Source of the DNA: Bacillota bacterium
GTDB taxonomy: Bacteria; Bacillota; Clostridia; Lachnospirales; Lachnospiraceae
Assembly: GCA_023399455.1 (NCBI GenBank)
Contig: JAEWPN010000182.1
Coordinates: 1 to 5,621 of the forward strand
Direction of reading: 5' to 3'
Length of the DNA: 5,621 nt
The position numbers and the translations under genes are program-made. Each line of letters begins with the position of its first letter. Position 1 is the first letter of the stretch. Under the pieces are notes generated by a model. The model saw nothing but the letters and a program-made list of their open reading frames with translations, searched no databases and was not told the origin of the DNA. Positions 1-5,621 of this stretch are shown piece by piece.

Positions 1-148
1 AAATTCATAACTCATTTGATACAATAGTAAGCTTACTGGAACTTTGTATTTGTATAGTATCATTTTTAAAAATAATTTTATATTTAATAAAATGTCTTGA
101 TTATATAAATTTCTTACTTGTTTTGTGAACAAAAACAGAAAAACCTAG
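1..148. other. AT-rich spacer without a supported gene
   Basis: This stretch is very AT-rich and carries no ORF with a recognisable product. Two things are visible but weak. The plus-strand frame 3-128 is open from the window edge to a TGA, about 41 codons, rich in Ile and Leu; it could be the C-terminus of a gene entering from the left that shares the terminator at 149-192. A minus-strand ATG at 63-61 stays open to the left edge but has no Shine-Dalgarno sequence. A perfect 12-bp palindrome, AGTAAGCTTACT, lies at 26-37. None of these is enough for a gene call. Confidence 0.4.
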
Positions 149-192
149 AAAAATAAGCGGCATCCTGAGATTTCAGGATACCGCTTATTTTT
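149..192 (-). terminator. Rho-independent terminator, potentially bidirectional
   Basis: The arms 149-168 and 173-192 pair over 20 positions with a single mismatch (161 against 180) around a 4-nt loop GATT. The inner stem is GC-containing and the outer stem is an A-run/T-run. Read on the minus strand, the hairpin ends in TTATTTTT, the classic U-tract, directly after the TAA stop of the dehydrogenase at 193-191; the last two bases of the stop codon are part of the stem. The plus strand also ends in a T-run, so it could also terminate a gene arriving from the left. Confidence 0.9.
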
Positions 193-1237
193 ATTGTACT
201 TTTATTATGCCTTTTACAATATCCGCTTTGTTTTCCACACAAGAAGTTAACGCATTCTGAATATCGTCTAAAAGGAAGGTATGTGTCACGATATCTTTAA
301 TGTTGATTCTTCCTTTCGCAACTGCTTCTATTGCCATAGGATAGATGTTACGGTAGCGGAATACAGATTTAAAGGTCAGTTCCTTATCCAGCACCGTTCC
401 GACGGGCAATGTCATTTCGCCGTTTGCACTATATCCCACCAGTACGATAGTAGAGCCTTTCTTTGCGGATTTTATCAGCTGACCGGCGGTGATCTGCGAG
501 CCTGCTGTTTCAATTCCGATGTCTTGACCTTTTCCGTCCGTGAAACGCAGAATTTCCTCCACTGTGTTCTGTCTCGAACCGTCAATTACCGCATCTGCGC
601 CTAATTCCAGCGCTTTATCCAGTCTCTTCTTAACCACATCCACGACGATGACCTTAGAAGCACCCTTTGCTTTCAGTGCGAGCAGACTTACCAGTCCGAT
701 ACATCCCGCTCCGGTGACTACCGCCGTCTTGCCCAGTCCGGCATCCGCTTGGTTGGCGGCATGGAGCCCAACTGCCAAGGGCTCTATCAACGCTCCCTCC
801 ATAGTAGTCACGTTCTCGGGAAGCTTGAAACAAAGATTAGCTTCATGCGCTACATATTCCTGAAATACTCCATCTACCGGAGGCGTAGCAAAAAATATCA
901 CATCATCGCATAAATTATATTTACCCGATTTACATGCTTCGCAATGTCCGCATGTCTTTCCCGGCTCCAGAGCAACCCGGTCTCCTTCCTTGAGGTGTTT
1001 TACTTTTTCTCCCGTGTTCACCACTATACCTGCTGCCTCATGGCCGAGAATAAACGGCGGTTTAACAATAAAATTGCCTATTCTTCCCGATTCATAATAA
1101 TGCAGATCGGAGCCGCAGATACCTACATATTCTACTTTGACCAGTACTTCGTCCTCTTTCGGAGAAGGTATCTCTTTTACTTGTATCTCTACTTTTCTTA
1201 TGTCAGTCATTACGGCCGCTTTCATTGTATTATTCAT
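191..1237 (-). CDS. Zinc-dependent medium-chain alcohol dehydrogenase, sorbitol/xylitol (L-iditol 2-) dehydrogenase-like
   Basis: This 348-residue protein has the usual length for the polyol dehydrogenase branch of the medium-chain dehydrogenase family, cytosolic enzymes that oxidise a polyol to the ketose with NAD+. Visible features are the catalytic zinc ligands C41 (in GICGSD), H66-E67 (in GHEAAG) and probably E152. Four cysteines, C96, C99, C102 and C110, form the structural zinc site. The Rossmann motif GAGCIG lies at 176-181, with D200 at the end of the next strand, which favours NAD over NADP. The segments LHYYESGRIGNF (45-56) and YRNIYPMAIEAVAKG are typical of sorbitol dehydrogenases. 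The start at 1237 is preferred over the internal Met5 because AAGGAG (1251-1246) sits 8 nt upstream. It lies 35 bp behind the lipoprotein gene on the same strand, probably as one transcript ending in the hairpin at 149-192. No sugar transporter or kinase is adjacent, so the substrate (sorbitol, xylitol, iditol, or another polyol) cannot be fixed. Confidence 0.9.
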   Translation of the reverse strand: MNNTMKAAVMTDIRKVEIQVKEIPSPKEDEVLVKVEYVGICGSDLHYYESGRIGNFIVKPPFILGHEAAGIVVNTGEKVKHLKEGDRVALEPGKTCGHCEACKSGKYNLCDDVIFFATPPVDGVFQEYVAHEANLCFKLPENVTTMEGALIEPLAVGLHAANQADAGLGKTAVVTGAGCIGLVSLLALKAKGASKVIVVDVVKKRLDKALELGADAVIDGSRQNTVEEILRFTDGKGQDIGIETAGSQITAGQLIKSAKKGSTIVLVGYSANGEMTLPVGTVLDKELTFKSVFRYRNIYPMAIEAVAKGRINIKDIVTHTFLLDDIQNALTSCVENKADIVKGIIKVQ

Positions 1238-1262
1238 TTCTTTTTCTCCTTATCTTTTCAGT

Positions 1263-1280
1263 CGCCATCCCTTTATGGCG
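1263..1280 (-). other. Small intercistronic hairpin around the lipoprotein stop codon
   Basis: CGCCAT (1263-1268) and ATGGCG (1275-1280) form a perfect 6-bp stem with a 6-nt loop. It straddles the TAA stop of the lipoprotein gene (1275-1273) and lies just upstream of the dehydrogenase ribosome binding site. No T-run follows on the minus strand, so it is not a normal terminator. It may be an mRNA processing or stability element, or chance. Confidence 0.3.
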
Positions 1281-2202
1281 CATTCGCTATTTTTTCTTTT
1301 AATGCTTCCACCTCCGCTTTCTCCACGAGAAAGAGTTCTTCCCCGTTTACCGATATAGAAGCGTATTCAGAATCGTAATCCCGATATTCCACAGTCAGAT
1401 CAGAAGCTTCCTGCACATTCCTGACAAAGCGTAAAGCAAGCAGAACATCTTTACCAAAACCGCCTCGTTTATCTTCTTGTATTTCTTTTTTGAGCAGTAT
1501 ACTGAGCAGCTCCGTATAGTGAGAACGATATTTTTCATCCTTCATATTCCACTCATATGTTTCTTCATCCATGTCGATGATTACCTTTTCTATTGTATCA
1601 ATATTGATAGCAGCACTGATTTTCAGGATTAAATCAAAGGTATCTGCATATAAAATCTCATCCATGTCCTCTTTTTTAATTTTGTAAATTATTTCAGGAG
1701 TTTTTTCATAAGCAGCATAGTATATATTTTTCTCCTCTCCTCCATATAGCAGGAGAGTGGCCGTGCTGTCAGCTTCTATCCGGTAGGAATTGTCGTCCTC
1801 TTCGCCTCCGCTGCAATATTCCAGCATGACCTTCGTCCCGGATTCCGCAAGCGCTTTCTTTATATTTGCCGGATACTCGCCTGTTTCCTCCAAATCCATC
1901 TCCGCCATAACATGGAACAGAGCAAGTACTGCTTCCGTATCGACGATGGCTGCTTTTCCATAGGGTTCGAATATTTTCCAATACTCATAAGAGCTCTCAT
2001 ATTCTTCCGGTTCATACGCAATATCTAAAACAGCTTCTCCGTCCCTTATGACAGATAGCCTGCGAATGCCTTCCGCAATATATTTCGGAGATTCCTGCGG
2101 GGTCACCGCCTCCTTATTCACCCATCCTCCGGTGCAGCCCGTCAAAACGGAAGCTATGATAAAAATAAACATTGTTATACCGGCCAAAGTCTTTATTCTC
2201 AT
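1273..2202 (-). CDS. Putative secreted lipoprotein, possibly DUF4340-like
   Basis: The 309-residue product begins with a lipoprotein signal peptide: a basic start (MRIK), a hydrophobic core at residues 6-20, and the lipobox LTGC ending at C23, the predicted lipidated residue. The mature protein is acidic, rich in Glu, Asp and Tyr, has no further membrane segment, and should be anchored outside the membrane. The pattern YWKIFEPYGKAAIVDTEAV followed by a short helical stretch, and later a repeat-like region ending in IDTIEKVIID, recalls DUF4340 proteins, which are often found with ABC exporters. This is from memory of the family pattern and is not certain. No enzymatic motif is seen. The start is supported by GAGGAGG (2214-2208) 5 nt before the ATG. 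The gene starts only 23 bp from the inverted-repeat element and precedes the dehydrogenase by 35 bp, so the two are probably co-transcribed, although no functional link is evident. Confidence 0.75.
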   Translation of the reverse strand: MRIKTLAGITMFIFIIASVLTGCTGGWVNKEAVTPQESPKYIAEGIRRLSVIRDGEAVLDIAYEPEEYESSYEYWKIFEPYGKAAIVDTEAVLALFHVMAEMDLEETGEYPANIKKALAESGTKVMLEYCSGGEEDDNSYRIEADSTATLLLYGGEEKNIYYAAYEKTPEIIYKIKKEDMDEILYADTFDLILKISAAINIDTIEKVIIDMDEETYEWNMKDEKYRSHYTELLSILLKKEIQEDKRGGFGKDVLLALRFVRNVQEASDLTVEYRDYDSEYASISVNGEELFLVEKAEVEALKEKIANAP

Positions 2203-2225
2203 TACCGCCTCCTCATCCGTCGTTA

Positions 2226-2277
2226 ATCTTATAGGACGTAATTTCCTATAAGGATTAGGGTGTCAAAAGGTCCTTTT
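2226..2277 (+). repeat. Left terminal inverted repeat (52 bp)
   Basis: It matches the reverse complement of 2515-2566 at 49 of 52 positions; mismatches are at 2241, 2245 and 2273. It contains two smaller dyads: CTTATAGG (2228-2235) with CCTATAAG (2245-2252), and CAAAAGG (2264-2270) with CCTTTTG (2272-2278) around one base. On the minus strand it carries TTGACA (2266-2261) pointing toward the lipoprotein gene. Confidence 0.9.
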
Positions 2278-2339
2278 GCAAACGTCTCCAGGCAATATGC
2301 TCAAAACAAAAAGACTACTGCTCCGAATTCCAATATATA

Positions 2340-2453
2340 AGAAGTTCTAATTCTCAGTCTATTCGCGCCAAACATACCAGAAAACAAAAAACTCGCTGCG
2401 CTCAAACAGTTTTGTTTTCTGGTATGGCTCAAATATTCTGAGAAAGAACTTCT
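2340..2453. repeat. Internal core hairpin of the element
   Basis: Three stem blocks pair in order. AGAAGTTCT (2340-2348) pairs with 2445-2453, TTCTCAG (2351-2357) with CTGAGAA (2438-2444), and a perfect 17-bp block (2373-2389) with 2410-2426. The terminal loop is about 20 nt (2390-2409) and GC-richer than its surroundings. There is no T-run directly after it, so a terminator function is not obvious. Confidence 0.85.
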
Positions 2454-2514
2454 AAATATTTACATAGGCGTAGTCGCTCTTTTTGTATTGGTCATATTGA
2501 CTCGAATATTTTTA

Positions 2515-2566
2515 AAAAAGACCTTTTGACACCCTAATCCTTATAGAAAAGTACGTCCTATAAGAT
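2515..2566 (-). repeat. Right terminal inverted repeat (52 bp)
   Basis: This is the partner of the left repeat and faces the permease operon. It carries TTGACA at 2526-2531 and a TATAAG/TAAGAT segment at 2559-2566, but the gap between the TTGACA and the TATAAG is 27 nt, too long for an ordinary sigma-A promoter. A promoter here is possible but not demonstrated. Confidence 0.9.
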
Positions 2567-2570
2567 AAAA

Positions 2571-2581
2571 GCCCTTCGGGC
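2571..2581 (+). other. Short GCCC-TTC-GGGC hairpin in the operon leader
   Basis: A perfect 4-bp GC stem with a 3-nt loop lies between the element and the first permease start. It has no T-run and is too short to be a terminator on its own. It may be leader structure or chance. Confidence 0.25.
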
Positions 2582-2606
2582 AGGATGCGCGAGAGTATAA
2601 CAGAAT

Positions 2607-2613
2607 GGAGAAG
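2607..2613 (+). promoter_or_regulatory. Ribosome binding site deciding the first permease start
   Basis: GGAGAAG lies with its GGAG core 6 nt before the ATG at 2617. The earlier in-frame ATG at 2605 overlaps this site and has only a weak GAGAG (2591-2595) upstream. The site therefore favours a start at 2617. Confidence 0.65.
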
Positions 2614-2616
2614 AAG

Positions 2617-3624
2617 ATGGAAACAAGGAAGAGAGGAAAATATTATTATGTGCTGTTTGGAGGGCTGGCCGCGGTGATTGTGGTTTCCTGTTATTCCGTA
2701 ACTCAGGGTTCGATTCGGATACCTCTTTCCACAATCAGGGAAGCTATTGTCCAGTTTGATGCTCAGAATAAATATCATCTGATACTGATGGATCATCGTC
2801 TGCCCAGAATTATTGCCGGACTTTTGGTCGGCGCATCCTTGTCGGTGGCCGGGGCAATTATGCAGGGAATGACCAGGAATCCGATGGCGGATTCCGGATT
2901 GATGGGACTGAATGCTGGAGCCGGCTTCGCTCTTTCTATATGCTTTGCCTTTTTTTCAGGGTTGTCATATTTGCAGAAAATCTTTTTCTGTTTTGCGGGA
3001 GCGGCACTAAGCGCCGTATTTGTCAATGGAATTACGACTCTTCGCAGGGAAAAAGAAACAGCATTCAATATGGTTATCATTGGGGCGGCAGTGAGTGCTC
3101 TTCTGACCGGACTCAGTCAGGGAATCGCTCTATGTTTTAATGTATCACAGAGTATTACTTTTTGGACGATGGGAGGAGTGTCCGCCGCCGACTGGAATCA
3201 GATACGAATCATGATCCCGATAATCGGTGGAGCTCTGTTTTTCTCAGTAATGACAGCAAGGCAGATAACCCTTCTGAGCCTGGGGGAAGAGGTGGCGCAG
3301 GGACTGGGACTGAATTGCAGGAAATACCGGAGAATTCTATCCTTACTGGTGGTCATACTGGCAGGAATATCGGTATCCGTTGTTGGTGCAGTTGGTTTCG
3401 TCGGTTTGATCGTTCCTCATATTGTCCGTTTTCTGGTGGGAGTAGACTACCGGCATATCATTCCAGCCAGTGCGGTATTCGGCACACTTTTGCTGGTTGC
3501 GGCGGATCTGGCGGCAAGGAGCATTAATCCGCCTTTTGAAACTCCCGTTGGGGTATTGACCTCATTAATCGGAGTTCCGTTCTTTTTATATTTGGCCAGA
3601 AAGCAAAGGAGGGGAATGGGATGA
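2617..3624 (+). CDS. FecCD/BtuC-type ABC importer permease, first subunit
   Basis: This integral membrane permease belongs to the iron-siderophore, haem and cobalamin importer family (FecCD); two such subunits form the channel that receives substrate from an external binding protein. From the ATG at 2617 it has 335 residues, normal for the family. Visible motifs are RLPRIIAG at 61-68, TRNPMADSGLMGLNAGAGF at 86-104, a WTMGG segment near 183-187, SLGEE followed by the cytoplasmic coupling region near 221-235, GFVGLIVPHIVR at 260-271 and PVGVLTSLIGVPFF at 310-323. Most of the rest is hydrophobic, consistent with about ten membrane helices, the first at roughly 9-27. An in-frame ATG at 2605 would add four residues, but the ribosome binding site favours 2617. 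The stop overlaps the start of the next permease by ATGA, implying translational coupling. The substrate cannot be read from the sequence; iron chelate, haem or corrinoid are all possible. Confidence 0.92.
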   Translation: METRKRGKYYYVLFGGLAAVIVVSCYSVTQGSIRIPLSTIREAIVQFDAQNKYHLILMDHRLPRIIAGLLVGASLSVAGAIMQGMTRNPMADSGLMGLNAGAGFALSICFAFFSGLSYLQKIFFCFAGAALSAVFVNGITTLRREKETAFNMVIIGAAVSALLTGLSQGIALCFNVSQSITFWTMGGVSAADWNQIRIMIPIIGGALFFSVMTARQITLLSLGEEVAQGLGLNCRKYRRILSLLVVILAGISVSVVGAVGFVGLIVPHIVRFLVGVDYRHIIPASAVFGTLLLVAADLAARSINPPFETPVGVLTSLIGVPFFLYLARKQRRGMG

Positions 3625-4652
3625 AGAAAGTAAGACGGTCCTATGCTGCAAAAGGAGTCGCAGCACGGCAGCAGATTTTTATCGCCGCCGCGGTTCTGAT
3701 GCTGCTTGGAACCTTATTTCTTAGTATGAAAGCCGGCTATTCCAGCTTTACGGTAATGGATACCATTCAGACATTGATTGGAAATGGAACAGAGCAGCAG
3801 AAACAGATATTGTTTCAGTTTCGCCTGCCGAGAATTATCTTGAGTACATTGATTGGATCCGGGCTGGCGCTTTCCGGGTGTATTTTGCAGAGTATTACCC
3901 GCAACCCGCTTTCGGACCCGGGACTATTGGGAATTAATGCCGGCTCAGGCTTTATGGTTATGCTGTACATCCTGTTCCTTGGAGGGGAATCCGGTCTGGC
4001 GCTCATGGGCCTTCCGCTTCTTTCTTTTGCAGGTGCCGGTCTTGCGGCAATGTTAGTCTATCTGCTTGCATATCGTACGGAGGATAAGGTGACTCCGGTA
4101 CGCCTGATACTGACGGGATTAGCGGTACAGGCGGGGATATCATCGCTGACTACGCTGCTCGTAGTGAAGATGGACGAAACACAGTTTGAATTTTTTGCGG
4201 CCTGGCAGGCAGGACAGTTTTGGGGAGCCGGCTGGCGCCATGTATTTGTGGTATTGCCATGGATGCTGCTTTTGATGCCGCTTGTCCTGTATAGAAGCAG
4301 ACTTCTGGATATATGCAATCTTGGAGATCCGACGGCTGTTTCACTTGGCGTATCTATGGAAAAAGAGAGGAGAATCTTGCTGGGCTGTTCTGTTATGCTG
4401 GCAGCATCCGGGGTTGCGATTGGAGGAAATATCGGATTTGTCGGTTTGCTTGCCCCCCACCTGACAAGGAAAATTGTTGGTTCAAGACATGAGATATTGC
4501 TGCCGGGCTGTGCGTTGGTTGGAGCCGTTCTGGTTGCATTGGCAGATACTGTCGGCCGAATCATCATTCAGCCATCCTCAATCCCAACCGGAATCATGAC
4601 GGTACTGCTTGGAGCGCCGTATTTTATTTTTTTACTTATAAAAAGAAAATGA
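3621..4652 (+). CDS. FecCD/BtuC-type ABC importer permease, second subunit
   Basis: This 343-residue paralogue of the upstream permease probably forms a heterodimeric channel with it, as in FecC-FecD or FepD-FepG systems. The family motifs recur in the same order: FRLPRII at 67-73, TRNPLSDPGLLGINAGSGF at 93-111, a W-rich AAWQAGQFWGAGW segment at 193-205, NLGDPTAVSLGV at 233-244, GFVGLLAPHLTR at 272-283 and IPTGIMTVLLGAPYF at 321-335. A basic cytoplasmic N-terminus (MKKVRR) precedes the first helix at about 18-36. AGGAGG (3607-3612) lies 8 nt before the ATG, inside the end of the first gene, and the two genes overlap by 4 nt. A 62-bp gap without a terminator separates it from the ATPase gene, so one operon is expected. 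The substrate is unknown. Confidence 0.93.
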   Translation: MKKVRRSYAAKGVAARQQIFIAAAVLMLLGTLFLSMKAGYSSFTVMDTIQTLIGNGTEQQKQILFQFRLPRIILSTLIGSGLALSGCILQSITRNPLSDPGLLGINAGSGFMVMLYILFLGGESGLALMGLPLLSFAGAGLAAMLVYLLAYRTEDKVTPVRLILTGLAVQAGISSLTTLLVVKMDETQFEFFAAWQAGQFWGAGWRHVFVVLPWMLLLMPLVLYRSRLLDICNLGDPTAVSLGVSMEKERRILLGCSVMLAASGVAIGGNIGFVGLLAPHLTRKIVGSRHEILLPGCALVGAVLVALADTVGRIIIQPSSIPTGIMTVLLGAPYFIFLLIKRK

Positions 4653-4714
4653 CAGAAAATAGATACAAGAGAAAATTTGGCAGAGATAAGCGGTAAGAAG
4701 GAGGATAAAAACGG

Positions 4715-5621
<907 letters not shown>

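Larger units (their letters stand above)
2226..2566. mobile_element. MITE-like long palindromic element, 341 bp, non-coding
   Basis: Two 52-bp inverted repeats bound the element (2226-2277 and 2515-2566). Inside them the two halves continue to pair in order: CAATATG (2293-2299) with CATATTG (2493-2499), ACAAAAAGA (2306-2314) with 2478-2486, and then the core hairpin 2340-2453. The unit can therefore fold into one long imperfect hairpin, or a cruciform in DNA. It contains no plausible ORF and no transposase, which fits a miniature inverted-repeat element mobilised in trans. No clear target-site duplication is seen at the outer edges (left flank GTTAA, right flank AAAAG), so insertion is inferred from structure alone. 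It occupies most of the gap between two divergent genes. Confidence 0.75.

Noticed and set aside
1..63. Minus-strand ATG at 63-61 open to the window edge, with a TATAAT-like box at 105-100
   Set aside because: There is no Shine-Dalgarno sequence before the ATG, no well-spaced -35 for the TATAAT, and the DNA is so AT-rich that such matches are expected by chance.
281..1378. Several plus-strand ORFs of 73-144 codons across the dehydrogenase gene and its upstream end (281-604, 540-863, 944-1378, 1137-1358)
   Set aside because: They are antisense or frame shadows of the dehydrogenase and lipoprotein genes, with no domain, no good ribosome binding site and low-complexity Ser/Phe/Tyr-rich translations.
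2526..2564. TTGACA plus TATAAG as a standard sigma-A promoter for the permease operon
   Set aside because: The gap is 27 nt instead of about 17, and no acceptable -10 lies at the right distance, so it is noted only as a motif.
2226..2566. CRISPR array or riboswitch as the explanation for the structured intergenic region
   Set aside because: There are no regularly spaced direct repeats. The structure is a symmetric inverted repeat, with no conserved aptamer core recognised, which fits a palindromic repeat element better.
2048..2796. ORFs overlapping the inverted-repeat element (plus 2048-2251, minus 2512-2796)
   Set aside because: The first is antisense to the lipoprotein signal region and the second is antisense to the permease, entering the repeat only at its end. 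Neither resembles a transposase or any known protein.
4058..4567. 169-codon minus-strand ORF inside the second permease
   Set aside because: It is a shadow: the plus strand of the same region encodes intact FecCD motifs, and the antisense translation has no recognisable features.

Overview
The window looks like chromosomal DNA from a low-to-moderate GC anaerobic Firmicute, most likely a clostridial or Lachnospiraceae-type organism. The reasons are strong AAGGAGG-type ribosome binding sites, AT-rich spacers, a lipoprotein of Gram-positive style and a NifH-family gene. The taxon is an inference from style, not from a marker gene.

Layout: positions 1-148 are very AT-rich with no convincing gene. 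A strong, potentially bidirectional hairpin terminator (149-192) follows, which ends a minus-strand pair read right to left. The first gene of the pair is a lipoprotein of uncertain family (1273-2202), the second a zinc-dependent medium-chain dehydrogenase of the sorbitol/xylitol type (191-1237). A divergent intergenic region of about 400 bp (2203-2604) is almost completely filled by a 341-bp non-coding element (2226-2566). The element has 52-bp terminal inverted repeats (49 of 52 matching) and an internal palindromic core, so the whole unit could fold into one long imperfect hairpin. It looks like a MITE-type repeat.

To its right a tightly packed plus-strand operon begins: two FecCD/BtuC-type permeases joined by an ATGA overlap, a FecE/BtuD-type ATPase, and, again through an ATGA overlap, the start of a NifH/BchL/CfbC-type iron protein that is cut off by the window edge. 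The three transporter genes encode the membrane and motor parts of an importer for a metal chelate, haem-like or corrinoid compound. No substrate-binding protein is visible.

The translational coupling of the transporter to a nitrogenase-like reductase is the most interesting biology here. It suggests an operon that imports a metal complex or tetrapyrrole-like cofactor (or supplies metal) for a nitrogenase-like enzyme whose catalytic subunits would lie downstream, outside the window. That functional link is an inference.
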